A stretch of 64,000 nt of DNA from Mucilaginibacter terrenus. Lineage in GTDB: Bacteria; Bacteroidota; Bacteroidia; Sphingobacteriales; Sphingobacteriaceae. Made by a program: the position numbers and the translations under genes. Location of the stretch: assembly GCF_003432065.1 (NCBI RefSeq), contig NZ_QWDE01000001.1:1922001-1986000 (forward strand), in the 5' to 3' direction. Shown one piece after another: positions 1 to 8,345 of this stretch (its first letter is position 1; every line of letters begins with the position of its first letter). The notes beneath the pieces were generated by a model. The model was not told the DNA's origin and did not search any database. It saw nothing but the letters and a program-made list of their open reading frames with translations.

Positions 1-385
1 CTGCTTTTTTATCAGAGTGGGCCTTTTTATTGTCCAGCCGGGCCAGTTTAGCGGCACGGCTTACCTTTACCGCTTTGCGCACTTTTGGCCTTATCAGCGC
101 GGTGGTTAGCAGCACTACCAGCCGTTCTAGCGCTATCTCTTTATTCAGGAACTGGCTGCGCTCTTCATCACAAACCACCTGTACTAATCCATCCTTGTTA
201 AAGCGGCTCTGCAGTTTTTGATTGATCAAAGCCTTTTCTTCATCAGTAAACAATGCCGATGCATTAACATCAAACAGCAGTTCTACCTTGGTAGATACCT
301 TATTAACATTTTGGCCGCCTTTGCCGCCGCTGCGCGATGTTTTGTAGCTCACCTCTTTTTGCAGGTCGGCCTTATTCAAGTTCAT
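1..385 (-). CDS. arfB: ArfB-type peptidyl-tRNA hydrolase (partial, C-terminus off window)
   Basis: Alternative ribosome-rescue factor that hydrolyses peptidyl-tRNA on stalled ribosomes. The reverse-strand reading opens with ATG at 385 and begins MNLNKADLQKEVSYKTSRSG. It is followed by the catalytic GGQ motif (residues 23-25, in GKGGQNVNK), which is diagnostic of class I release factor/ArfB domains. No codon-recognition domain precedes the GGQ, so this is ArfB rather than PrfA/PrfB. The visible C-terminal part is rich in Lys/Arg (KVRKAVKVSRAAKL), as expected for the ArfB tail that enters the mRNA channel. The reading frame is still open at base 1, so the end is missing. It is divergent from cmk. 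Confidence 0.9.
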   Translation of the reverse strand, partial: MNLNKADLQKEVSYKTSRSGGKGGQNVNKVSTKVELLFDVNASALFTDEEKALINQKLQSRFNKDGLVQVVCDEERSQFLNKEIALERLVVLLTTALIRPKVRKAVKVSRAAKLARLDNKKAHSDKKA

Positions 386-389
386 GCGG

Positions 390-397
390 CAAAACTA
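390..397 (-). promoter_or_regulatory. -7 box of arfB promoter
   Basis: On the reverse strand this reads TAGTTTTG, a perfect match to the Bacteroidota -7 consensus TAnnTTTG. It ends only four bases before the arfB ATG, so the transcript would be almost or fully leaderless. No clear -33 element was identified. Confidence 0.45.
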
Positions 398-470
398 AGC
401 ATTCGCGCCTTACCTAGTGGGGAAAAGTTAATAAGCAGATTTTCGGCAAAAGCATTAACTTCGTACCTTG

Positions 471-1148
471 ATGGGCAACAATATCGTAGTAGCCATAGAT
501 GGCTATTCATCATGCGGCAAAAGCACATTAGCCAAAGCTTTGGCTAAAAAACTAAATTATATATATGTTGATAGTGGGGCTATGTACCGCGCGGTTACCC
601 TCTATTTCCTGCGTAACAATATAGACCTGAATGATCATGACAGTATCGAGCAGGCATTAAAGAACATTCACCTTAATTTCCATTCGCGTGATTACGAGTC
701 GCACATTACGTTAAATGATGAGGAGGTATCTGAAGAGATACGCCAAATGCCTGTATCAACAAACGTAAGCCCTGTTTCTGCTTTGAAAGAAGTGCGCCGT
801 GAGATGGTGAAGCAACAGCAGCGCATGGGCCGCTCGAAGAACATTGTGATGGATGGCCGTGACATTGGCACCGCAGTATTTCCGAATGCTTCCCTTAAAT
901 TGTTCATGACCGCCGACCCGAAAGTGCGGGCAGAACGCCGTTATAAAGAGATACATACTAAAAATCCGGAGGTTACCCTGGCTGAGGTATTTGAGAATAT
1001 CGCTCAGCGCGACTACGCTGATACAACCCGTGCAGAAAGCCCGCTGGTAAGGGCTGATGATGCTGTTATACTCGACAATACCAATCTTACCCCCGAGCAG
1101 CAGTTACAATTTGCATTGGACAGGATAACGCCGCTGCTAAAAGTCTGA
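471..1148 (+). CDS. cmk: Cytidylate kinase
   Basis: Phosphorylates CMP and dCMP with ATP in pyrimidine nucleotide recycling; cytosolic. The 225-residue length is normal for a single-domain Cmk. The N-terminus carries the P-loop GYSSCGKST (residues 11-19), then the YVDSGAMYRAVT motif and the GRDIGTAVFP motif typical of bacterial CMP kinases, with RAERR and the lid-like QRDYADTTRAESPL segment further on. The ATG at 471 is preferred over a TTG one codon upstream. It is divergent from arfB, with an 85-bp shared upstream region. A perfect 10-bp inverted repeat without a T-tract follows the stop. Confidence 0.96.
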   Translation: MGNNIVVAIDGYSSCGKSTLAKALAKKLNYIYVDSGAMYRAVTLYFLRNNIDLNDHDSIEQALKNIHLNFHSRDYESHITLNDEEVSEEIRQMPVSTNVSPVSALKEVRREMVKQQQRMGRSKNIVMDGRDIGTAVFPNASLKLFMTADPKVRAERRYKEIHTKNPEVTLAEVFENIAQRDYADTTRAESPLVRADDAVILDNTNLTPEQQLQFALDRITPLLKV

Positions 1149-1172
1149 ATTGGAATTTTCAGGATTTTAGAA

Positions 1173-1196
1173 TTAACAGAATGGTTATTCTGTTAA
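1173..1196 (+). terminator. Possible hairpin after cmk
   Basis: TTAACAGAAT, a GGTT loop and ATTCTGTTAA form a perfect 10-bp stem 24 bp after the cmk stop. There is no following T-tract, so this is a weak terminator candidate or an RNA 3'-end stabiliser. Confidence 0.35.
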
Positions 1197-1270
1197 GCGT
1201 CATTGCGAGGGAGCCTTTTCGCTTCGGCTTTCTGTATTTTGCTTTAAGCTTTTTGCTTTACGCTTTCTGC

Positions 1271-1723
1271 TTACCCAGCTTTTACCGCGCTCACCCCGAA
1301 CTTGTTCAGGAAGTCTACGCCTTCATCACTGGAAAGGCCTTTGTATTGCGCGTACGATTTATCGAAATATACTTGTTTGATGCCGGCCGAGTAAATAAGC
1401 CTCGCGCAGGGCAGGCAAGGCGATAAGGTAGTGTATAAAGTAGCACCTTCCAGGTTGGCACCATTCTTTACCGCATAAAGTATAGCGTTTTCTTCGGCAT
1501 GCAAAGCCAGCGAGCAGCTTCCTTTACTATCGCGCGGACAACCTGTTTCCGGAAACTCTTCATCGCAGTTGTGCGTGCCGGCAGGCGGTCCGTTGTACCC
1601 TATTGATATAATACGGGTATCCTTAGCCAGCACCGCTCCTACCTGCGCCTTAACACAGTGTGAACGTTTAGCCAGGTCCGTCGCCAGGTTCATGAAGATG
1701 TTATCGAAAGTTGGTTTATCCAT
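1271..1723 (-). CDS. dCMP deaminase / ComE-type cytidine-deoxycytidylate deaminase
   Basis: Zinc-dependent deaminase, probably converting dCMP to dUMP for thymidylate synthesis. The 150-residue protein has the catalytic HAE motif (His75-Ala-Glu77) and the second zinc half-site PCLPC (Cys103, Cys106). It also has His51/Cys53/Cys62, which in this family bind a structural zinc. GYNGPP and GATLYTT are family landmarks. The ATG at 1723 gives MDKPTFDNIFMNLA, a usual N-terminus. It is convergent with cmk. The nearness of cmk fits shared pyrimidine metabolism, but no operon links them. The substrate (dCMP rather than a modified nucleotide) is inferred from family. Confidence 0.88.
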   Translation of the reverse strand: MDKPTFDNIFMNLATDLAKRSHCVKAQVGAVLAKDTRIISIGYNGPPAGTHNCDEEFPETGCPRDSKGSCSLALHAEENAILYAVKNGANLEGATLYTTLSPCLPCARLIYSAGIKQVYFDKSYAQYKGLSSDEGVDFLNKFGVSAVKAG

Positions 1724-1827
1724 TTAGAGGTTGATCTGAACTCGAATTTAAGAATTGGCCGAATTTAAGAATTAAGGAACAAAGGATTTCTGTTTATTCT
1801 CTAATTCTAAGAAATTCAGGTTCAAAC

Positions 1828-1868
1828 AAAAAAGGGGTTAGTCAACCTTCGTTAACTAACCCCTTTTT
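1828..1868 (-). terminator. Rho-independent terminator of the sugar transporter
   Basis: AAAAAGGGGTTAGT (from 1829) pairs with ACTAACCCCTTTTT (1855-1868) around a 12-base loop. A/T tracts on both sides make it potentially bidirectional. It lies about 60 bp past the stop of the leftward MFS gene. Confidence 0.85.
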
Positions 1869-1924
1869 ATAGATGATATAATATTCTGTGAATTCTAGAA
1901 TTCTGTAAATTCTGATTTAGACGA

Positions 1925-3535
1925 TTAATGTCCGCCGCCTGCTTCCAGGTTGTCAACATCTATACCTTGTTTCTTCAATTCAACACCAGCCTTCCATGCA
2001 AAAAATGCCAGGTAAGCAAAGCCAATCACCGGAACAATGTATGATGCATGTATACCGCTGCTATCAGCCAATATACCCTGCACTGGCGGAATAATAGAGC
2101 CACCAAGGATCATCATGATCAGGAATGCCGAACCCTGGCTGGTGTATTTACCCAAACCGGTAACAGATAGCGAGAAGATAGACGGCCACATGATTGAGCA
2201 GCACAGGCCGCCCGCAGTGAACGAGAAAATAGCGATCATGCCGGCGCTCATTAAACCAACTATCATGAAGATAGCGCCAAGTACGCCAAACAATGCCAGC
2301 GTACGTACAGGCTTTTGATTACCGATTAAGAAGCCTATAACCAACACAGCCACAAAGCCTGCATAAGGTATTAGCATACTAACGTTAGTGCCGCTGATGC
2401 TGTTTACCAATAGTACCACACCAAAGGCTATAAACGGAACGATTACCGTAAGCACAAACTTCATGGTTTTAGAAAGGTTAAACGCTGCGATAGCACCTGT
2501 CCAGCGGCCTATCATCAAGCTACCCCAATAAAGGGAGATAAAAGGTGCTACCTGGTCGGTAGTGTAGCTGCCAAAAGCAGGCGTTTCCAGCAATGCACCC
2601 ATATTACTTTGGATGGTAACTTCAACACCCACGTAAGTAAAGATGGCCAGCATACCCAATATCAATTGCGGATACTGCATTGCGCCCCAGCCTTCTTTAT
2701 GCTTGCTGCTGGTTGCTATAGTAGAGAGTAACGTGATCAGAATAATTGCCAATGATGCGTATACAAAGTATGCTTTAGGCACATGGGTTGCATCAGCAAG
2801 CGGGCTTGCAGCTAAAATTAGCAGGAACGCGATAAAGATAACGCCCAAAGGTTTGTTTGCCTTATTACTTGGTTCTATCTTTTCGTCGCTGGTTACTGTT
2901 GGCAGTTTAGATATCCAGAAAAAGGCCGCAACTGCTATAAACAAGCCGGCCAGGATGAGATAAAGGGTATTAACTGATGATATTTTTACCTGTTCGGCAG
3001 GGATTTTAGCTGATGCAGATCCGAACAAAACAAATCCAACAATTACCGGTCCCCAAATACTACCAAAGTTATTTACGCCACCCGCAAAGTTCAGGCGGTG
3101 TGTACCGGTTTCGGCACTGCCTAACGCAACCACAAATGGGTTTGCAGCGGTTTGCTGTAATGAAAAGCCCAGGGCTATAATAAAGAATGTTAACAGGATG
3201 AACGCGAACGAACCGGAGTTAATAGCAGGCACCATAATAAGCGCGCCAACAGCAGACAGCAGTAACCCATAGATGATACCATTCTTGTACCCTATTTTAT
3301 TTAGGATATCCACCTTGGTGGCTGCAGAAGCAAAATACAATATCAGCGAGCCGATAAAATACCCACCGTAGAAGGTAAAATCGATAAGCTGAGATTCGAA
3401 TTGTGAAAGATGAAAATGTGCTTTACAAAAAGGGATAAAGATACCATTGGAGGCCGCCAGGAAGCCCCAGAAAAAGAATACCGTTACCAGCGTGTATAAT
3501 GCCGAACCGTTACTCTTGGAGTTGTTTTGTTCCAT
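1925..3535 (-). CDS. MFS sugar transporter of the FucP/GluP (FGHS) type
   Basis: Inner-membrane secondary transporter for a sugar, probably proton-coupled. The 536-residue protein is highly hydrophobic. It shows the FucP/glucose-galactose permease landmarks [14 protein letters not shown] near the N-terminus, [12 protein letters not shown] at about residues 128-139, and [17 protein letters not shown], the NxAxxxNxxG-type substrate-site segment of this family. It is longer than the usual 410-440 residues because extra membrane segments lie between the two six-helix halves ([18 protein letters not shown] and [17 protein letters not shown]). The C-terminus ends in a Gly-Gly-His tail. It is monocistronic, with its own terminator at 1828-1868. 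The substrate cannot be set from sequence. Confidence 0.85.
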   Translation of the reverse strand: MEQNNSKSNGSALYTLVTVFFFWGFLAASNGIFIPFCKAHFHLSQFESQLIDFTFYGGYFIGSLILYFASAATKVDILNKIGYKNGIIYGLLLSAVGALIMVPAINSGSFAFILLTFFIIALGFSLQQTAANPFVVALGSAETGTHRLNFAGGVNNFGSIWGPVIVGFVLFGSASAKIPAEQVKISSVNTLYLILAGLFIAVAAFFWISKLPTVTSDEKIEPSNKANKPLGVIFIAFLLILAASPLADATHVPKAYFVYASLAIILITLLSTIATSSKHKEGWGAMQYPQLILGMLAIFTYVGVEVTIQSNMGALLETPAFGSYTTDQVAPFISLYWGSLMIGRWTGAIAAFNLSKTMKFVLTVIVPFIAFGVVLLVNSISGTNVSMLIPYAGFVAVLVIGFLIGNQKPVRTLALFGVLGAIFMIVGLMSAGMIAIFSFTAGGLCCSIMWPSIFSLSVTGLGKYTSQGSAFLIMMILGGSIIPPVQGILADSSGIHASYIVPVIGFAYLAFFAWKAGVELKKQGIDVDNLEAGGGH

Positions 3536-3677
3536 TGTCTGTTGATCAGTTTGTTTGGTGTTGATGTTTTAAACCACTAAACTTAAAGGAATTTTTATAA
3601 TTAGCTCATAATTTTTTCAAAATATAAATCACAACTTTGCCTTTTGCTGTTTAAAGAATATTAATTGCATATTCGTA

Positions 3678-3697
3678 TCCTGCTTTTTATAGCAGGA
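3678..3697 (+). other. Hairpin in the leader of the LysE-type gene
   Basis: TCCTGCT and AGCAGGA form a 7-bp perfect stem around TTTTAT, 25 bp before the ATG at 3723. It could be a leader hairpin or an operator. No promoter box was confidently seen. Confidence 0.3.
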
Positions 3698-3722
3698 CAA
3701 TACTAAATATAAGCCGGACTTA

Positions 3723-4379
3723 ATGATAGAAGCTGTTATTTCGGGAATTGGTTTTGGATTGGTACTCACCTTCATAACCGGCCCGGTGTTCTTCGCTCTA
3801 ATTAAAACCAGTATCGAGAAAGGCTTTCACGCAGGTGTTGCTTTAGCCCTTGGCGTTGTCTGCAGCGACGTTGTATTCGTCGGCGCCATTCTTTTCGGTT
3901 CGCAACTCTTTACTGTAAGCGCGCAAACCAAAACCCTTGTAGGCGTATTTGGGGCGGTGATACTGTTCGCCATTGGCATATATTACCTGTTTAAAAAGAG
4001 CGAGGTGAACTACCAGAACACCGTGCCCACCAATGTGGACCGTGCCGGCTATTTTCTGAAGGGTTTCCTGATGTGCATTTTTAACCCTACCATACTTTTC
4101 CACTGGACGGTGGTTATTGGTGCGGCCAGTACCGTGTACCACCAGGGCGTGCACAACCGCAGCCTTAAAATAGGCATTATGTTCCTGACCATTTTGCTGG
4201 TACAATTTGCGCTGGATACTACAAAAGCTTTTTATGCAAATAAACTACGCGATAAGATCTCGGTAAAACTGGTGCACCGCCTAAACCAGGTTGCCGGCAT
4301 AGCGCTCATTATCGCCTCCCTGGTACTGGTAGACCGGCTGGTGACCCACTACGTATTCAGCGCCTCTACCGGGTCATAA
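3723..4379 (+). CDS. LysE/RhtB family translocator
   Basis: Predicted inner-membrane exporter of amino acids or related small molecules. The 218-residue length and about six hydrophobic segments are typical for LysE/RhtB. The N-terminal GFGLVLTFITGPVFFALIKT segment is the conserved helix 1 motif of the family (G-P-x-x-F/L). KGFLMCIFNPTILFHWTVV matches the family's N-P-K/T motif. It stands alone between a sugar transporter (divergent) and a 595-bp gap with repeats. The exported compound is unknown. Confidence 0.85.
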   Translation: MIEAVISGIGFGLVLTFITGPVFFALIKTSIEKGFHAGVALALGVVCSDVVFVGAILFGSQLFTVSAQTKTLVGVFGAVILFAIGIYYLFKKSEVNYQNTVPTNVDRAGYFLKGFLMCIFNPTILFHWTVVIGAASTVYHQGVHNRSLKIGIMFLTILLVQFALDTTKAFYANKLRDKISVKLVHRLNQVAGIALIIASLVLVDRLVTHYVFSASTGS

Positions 4380-4923
4380 TTTCCGATTATTGAATTAGCG
4401 GGCCGCCAGTTTAGAGGGATCGGCGAGCGATAGCGTTCCGAGGGTGATTTGGTAGGCGGTTTTGCTTATGAGGAATGGTTCTGCTTAATGATTGGCGGTG
4501 GATGTTCATTTCTTTTGACACCAAAAGAAACGAACCAAAGAAAAGTGCCGGCTACGTTACGTTCTGTTAAAGTTAATGCTTTAGCAGTTGCTGTGCCACC
4601 CGAACGTTCCTGATGCCGGTTTTTTAAGGTGATTGCTTGCGTTGTGCTTCTCGTTGCACAGAGTCATTTCTTCTTTTCACCTCTTGCGTATCTCCGCGGC
4701 TGTAACACCGCAGGTGACATCAAACAGGCTAAATTTTAAACTACTGTATATCAAATAAATACAAAATAGCTTGCATTTAACAAGTGTATCATGATTGCAA
4801 AAACTGTAACATGTTTAAACATTCATTTTTTGCAAGTAACTAGAGATCAGATAATTATTTATAAAATCACAAAAAAGAGTGTAACAGGTGTAACACCTTC
4901 ACGTGTTACAGTTTTGCGGTAAC
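4380..4923. other. Repeat-rich intergenic region
   Basis: Gene-free gap between the LysE-type gene and the purF terminator. It holds a GCGAGCGATAGCG fragment (about 4426) of a dispersed repeat and one copy of repeat family A (4505-4627, separate entry). It also has an A/T-rich stretch with five TGTAACA-type heptamers: 4701-4707, 4805-4811, 4880-4886, 4889-4895, and inverted TGTTACA at 4904-4910. No convincing reading frame was found. Confidence 0.6.
4505..4627 (+). repeat. Dispersed repeat family A, copy 1
   Basis: About 125 bp, nearly identical to the reverse complement of 28101-28226. It includes a perfect hairpin TTTCTTTTG-ACAC-CAAAAGAAA, then blocks around GTGCCGGCTACGTTACGTTC and GAACGTTCCTGATGCCGG. 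Both copies lie in gene-free gaps. Confidence 0.8.
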
Positions 4924-4950
4924 AAAAAAGGCGATGAATTCTTCATCGCC
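4924..4950 (-). terminator. Rho-independent terminator of the purF-like gene
   Basis: GGCGATGAA-TTC-TTCATCGCC (4930-4950) is a perfect 9-bp stem. On the reverse strand it is followed by TTTTTT, 24 bp past the stop of the leftward amidophosphoribosyltransferase gene. Confidence 0.92.
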
Positions 4951-4974
4951 TTAATATTATCGTTAACGTTTATT

Positions 4975-6882
4975 TTACATGTAAGCCCGTTGGTTCTTGC
5001 CTTCCATCCAGTTAACAAAAGCGCGGTTCACAACCTTGTTGCCGCCCGGTGTAGGGTAATCGCCGCTAAAGTACCAGTCGCCCAAGTGATCAGGGCAGGC
5101 TTTGTGCAGGTTATCAAGGGTTTGATAAAGCACCTGTACTTCGCATTTAATGTTCTTAGGAGTGATGATCTGTGCTATACGGTCAGATATCTCCTGATCA
5201 GTAAATGGCTCATAAATAGCTTTCACATAGTTCACCACCTGTTCCTTAGGCAGTTTAGAACTGTCCTTACATTTCTGGTAAACATCCAGTATCACATCGT
5301 CCTTACCGGCATCCTTAAGTAAGCTGATAGCAGCTTCAAAGGCCACAAACTCACCCATGCGCGACATATCAATGCCGTAACAATCCGGGTAGCGTATCTG
5401 CGGAGCAGACGATACCACAACTACTTTCTTAGGACCAAGGCGGTCAAGTATCTTCAGGATGCTTTGTTTTAATGTAGTGCCTCGTACAATGGAGTCGTCA
5501 AGTACCACAAGGGTATCCAGGTCGTTTTTGATCAGGCCATAAGTGGTATCGTACACGTGGGCAACCATCTCGCTGCGGTCGGCATCCTGTGTAATAAAAG
5601 TACGAAGCTTTACATCCTTAATGGCAATCTTCTCTACGCGCGGTGCCAGGTATAAGATCTCCTTTAGCTCCTCGTCGCTCAGCTTACCGTTACCGGCTAT
5701 AAGCTTGTCGTGCTGATATTGCTTGATGTACTTGTGCACACCTTCCACCATGCCGTAAAAAGCAACTTCGGCGGTGTTGGGGATATAGGAGAATACGGTG
5801 TTCTTAATATCATTATCAACAGCGTTCAATATCTGTGGGCAAAGCAACCTGCCCAGCTGTTTACGTTCGCGGTAGATAGATGCATCGCTGCCACGGGAGA
5901 AATAGATGCGCTCGAAAGAGCATGCTTTTTTCTCTTTAGGTTCGCTAAATTCTTCCTCGGTAACTTTGCCGTTCTTTTTAACAATAAGGGCATGGCCAGG
6001 GCGTATCTCCTTTACTTCCCCTATCGGGATGTTAAAGGCAGTCTGGATAGCAGGGCGCTCGGAAGCGGCAACAACTATCTCGTCATTAGCATAGTAAAAT
6101 GCAGGGCGTATACCTGCTGGGTCTCGCATAACAAACGCGTCACCATGTCCTAATATACCTGCTATGGTGTAGCCACCGTCCCAGTTCTTGGCAGATTTGC
6201 GCAAGATCTTGGCTACGTCCATATCGTTGGCTATCAGCTTGCTTATCTCCGCGTTATCATCAAGCCCTTCACGCTTGTACTGATCAAACAGACCCTGAAC
6301 TTCGGTATCAATGAAGTGGCCCATTTTCTCCAGTACAGTTACGGTATCAGCTTTTTCTTTAGGATGCTGTCCGAGATCGTAGAGCTGTTGCAGTAATTCA
6401 TCAACATTGGTCATGTTGAAGTTACCGGCAATAACCAGGTTACGGGTCATCCAGTTGTTCTGGCGTAGGAACGGGTGGCAGCTCTCAATACTGTTCTTAC
6501 CGTGTGTACCATAACGCAAATGGCCCAACAGAACTTCGCCGGTAAAGCTTATGTGTTCTTTGAGCCATTCGGTATCGGCCATCTTTTCAGGCGTCTCCTT
6601 TTGTATCTCCGCGAATTTCTTCTGGATATACTCAAAAATATCCGCCACCGCGTTTGACGCCATGGATCGGTGCCTGCTGATGTACCTTTTGCCCGGTTCA
6701 ATATCCAATTTAATGGTAGCAACGCCCGCGCCGTCTTGCCCGCGGTTGTGCTGTTTTTCCATTAAAAGATAAAGTTTATTTAAGCCGTACAGCGCTGTGC
6801 CATACTTTTTCTGGTAATAAGATAGCGGCTTTAACAGTCTGATGAATGCAACGCCGCATTCATGTTTAATCTGATCGCTCAT
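4975..6882 (-). CDS. purF: Amidophosphoribosyltransferase, long Bacteroidota form
   Basis: Makes 5-phosphoribosylamine from PRPP and glutamine, the first step of purine synthesis. The N-terminal half is a class II (Ntn) glutamine amidotransferase, with candidate nucleophile Cys9 in HECGVAF, then NRGQDGAG and the LLGHLRYGTHG segment. The C-terminal half is a phosphoribosyltransferase with the PRPP loop VLDDSIVRGTT at about residues 459-469. At 635 residues it exceeds the usual 470-510, with extra segments in both domains. Cys9 is not at position 2, so an eight-residue propeptide would have to be removed. Bacteroidota often carry a normal PurF as well, so this copy may be a paralogue. It is monocistronic, with a clear promoter box and terminator. 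Confidence 0.85.
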   Translation of the reverse strand: MSDQIKHECGVAFIRLLKPLSYYQKKYGTALYGLNKLYLLMEKQHNRGQDGAGVATIKLDIEPGKRYISRHRSMASNAVADIFEYIQKKFAEIQKETPEKMADTEWLKEHISFTGEVLLGHLRYGTHGKNSIESCHPFLRQNNWMTRNLVIAGNFNMTNVDELLQQLYDLGQHPKEKADTVTVLEKMGHFIDTEVQGLFDQYKREGLDDNAEISKLIANDMDVAKILRKSAKNWDGGYTIAGILGHGDAFVMRDPAGIRPAFYYANDEIVVAASERPAIQTAFNIPIGEVKEIRPGHALIVKKNGKVTEEEFSEPKEKKACSFERIYFSRGSDASIYRERKQLGRLLCPQILNAVDNDIKNTVFSYIPNTAEVAFYGMVEGVHKYIKQYQHDKLIAGNGKLSDEELKEILYLAPRVEKIAIKDVKLRTFITQDADRSEMVAHVYDTTYGLIKNDLDTLVVLDDSIVRGTTLKQSILKILDRLGPKKVVVVSSAPQIRYPDCYGIDMSRMGEFVAFEAAISLLKDAGKDDVILDVYQKCKDSSKLPKEQVVNYVKAIYEPFTDQEISDRIAQIITPKNIKCEVQVLYQTLDNLHKACPDHLGDWYFSGDYPTPGGNKVVNRAFVNWMEGKNQRAYM

Positions 6883-6899
6883 GATTGGGAATGAGCTCG

Positions 6900-6907
6900 C
6901 AAAGGTA
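6900..6907 (-). promoter_or_regulatory. -7 box of the purF-like gene
   Basis: The reverse strand reads TACCTTTG, matching TAnnTTTG, 17 bp before the ATG at 6882. The context AGTTTTACCTTTG is nearly the same as the box in front of uppS at 26979-26986. Confidence 0.6.
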
Positions 6908-7094
6908 AAACTTTATCTTAAATAGCGTTTAAACATATTGTCATTATTCTGCATTAATTATATCAGTTCAACAAGCTGGTTCAACGCTAAGAAAAATCGC
7001 AATTTGATGTAACTTAGGTGTTAATTGGTAAAATACTATCAACATTAAAGCGGCTATCGCTGTTACCTTTACCATGAACATAATCTATCCTATA

Positions 7095-7946
7095 ATGAAG
7101 AAATCCGTTCTTGTTGCATCGGCATTGTCGCTGTTTATAGCTGTAAATACATTTGCTCAAAAGAAGGCTAAACCGCTTTTTACCATGCCTATAGGCGTAC
7201 AATCTTATACGTATCGGGCCACCCTCGCCACCAATACTGAGGCGGTGCTTGACAGTGTGAAAGCGCTCGGCATTACTGAAATGGAAGGGCCAAACCCCAA
7301 AGGAGTTGATCCTTATAAGTTTAAAAAGCTACTTAATCAACGTGGGATCAGCATGCCATCTATTGGTGTTGATTACGACATGCTGGTGAAAGATCCGATG
7401 GAAGTGGTGCGTCTGGCAGGAATTCTCAACGCCAGCTATGTTATGGTTGCCTGGATACCCCACGGTAAAACGTTTAACATTGCAGATGCTGAAAAAGCAG
7501 TAAACGATTTCAACAAAGCAGGACGTATTTTAAAAGCGAACAGTATTACGCTTTGCTATCATAACCACGGCTACGAGTTTGGAGACTACCAGGACGGCAC
7601 ACTATTCGACTATATCGTTAAGAATACCAATTCAAAATACGTTTCCTTCGAACTGGATATGTTATGGGCTTTCCACGGCGGTGCAGACCCTGCTAAGCTG
7701 TTGTATAAATACCCAAAGCGCTGGAAAATGATGCATCTGAAAGACATTCGCAAAGGGATAGCTAACGACCTTACCGGCGGTACCGATATTAAAAATGACG
7801 TTGCATTAGGCACCGGCCAGATAAACGTACCCGAAGTTATTAAAGCTGCAAAAGCTGTGGGCATTAAGCATTATTTTATTGAGGACGAAAGCCCCGATCA
7901 TGCTAAACAGATACCACAAACAATAAAGTATTTGAAAAGCCTTTAA
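7095..7946 (+). CDS. Secreted sugar phosphate isomerase/epimerase-like TIM-barrel protein
   Basis: Xylose isomerase-like TIM barrel (AP endonuclease family 2 fold) exported to the periplasm. The start at 7095 is preferred over 7074 because it places a clean signal peptide at the N-terminus (MKKSVLVASALSLFIAVNTFA, then QKK). The body shows GVQSYTYR on strand 1, then LCYHNHGYEF, FELDMLW and WKMMHLKD, a run of metal-binding His/Glu/Asp typical of the family, ending with YFIEDESPDH. Bacteroidota carry many such proteins, often in modified-sugar (3-keto-glycoside) catabolism. The exact substrate is unknown. No operon partner is adjacent. Confidence 0.85.
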   Translation: MKKSVLVASALSLFIAVNTFAQKKAKPLFTMPIGVQSYTYRATLATNTEAVLDSVKALGITEMEGPNPKGVDPYKFKKLLNQRGISMPSIGVDYDMLVKDPMEVVRLAGILNASYVMVAWIPHGKTFNIADAEKAVNDFNKAGRILKANSITLCYHNHGYEFGDYQDGTLFDYIVKNTNSKYVSFELDMLWAFHGGADPAKLLYKYPKRWKMMHLKDIRKGIANDLTGGTDIKNDVALGTGQINVPEVIKAAKAVGIKHYFIEDESPDHAKQIPQTIKYLKSL

Positions 7947-7995
7947 CGACGTGGAACGCTTAAGCGGATAAGTTAACTAAGTCCGCTTAAAGCGT

Positions 7996-8343
7996 TCATT
8001 CTTTATAAAACGATTTGGTGACCACTATACCACCTACTATATGATCGTTAAAATCCTCGAGCTCTTCTGCGGGAACCCAAAGTTCATTGTGAATAGGCCC
8101 ACCTACATTTTCAACAGTGTATTTCTTGAGATAATCTGCAGGTAAGGCGAACTTAGTTACAAAGCCTGAGCCTGACGCCGGAACGTTCCAATCCCGGGCT
8201 ATCTGGATCGCATACTCCTCGTTCATAACAGGATAAAATATAGGCTGTTCAGCTAAACGTTTGGGAAAGCGCTTCCATCCTGAGTCTTCTATCTTTCTAA
8301 GTTCATTTGGCCCTACTGGCCTGTATAATGTTGTCAATTCCAT
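7996..8343 (-). CDS. Conserved small protein of unknown function
   Basis: A 115-residue soluble protein with no signal peptide or membrane segment. It begins MELTTLYRPVGPNELRKIED and contains FYPVMNEEYAIQIARDWNVP and GGPIHNELWVPAEELEDFN. Short proteins of this look are common in bacteria and sometimes carry the unproven label ADP-ribosylation/crystallin J1. It looks like a compact globular domain, but I do not assign a function. Its start lies 2 bp from the stop of the amidohydrolase gene upstream on the same strand, so the two are probably co-transcribed. Confidence 0.75.
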   Translation of the reverse strand: MELTTLYRPVGPNELRKIEDSGWKRFPKRLAEQPIFYPVMNEEYAIQIARDWNVPASGSGFVTKFALPADYLKKYTVENVGGPIHNELWVPAEELEDFNDHIVGGIVVTKSFYKE

Positions 8344-8345
8344 TA

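Noticed and set aside
4903..5322. 139-codon forward frame across the purF terminator
   Set aside because: Starts in the terminator and runs antisense to purF.
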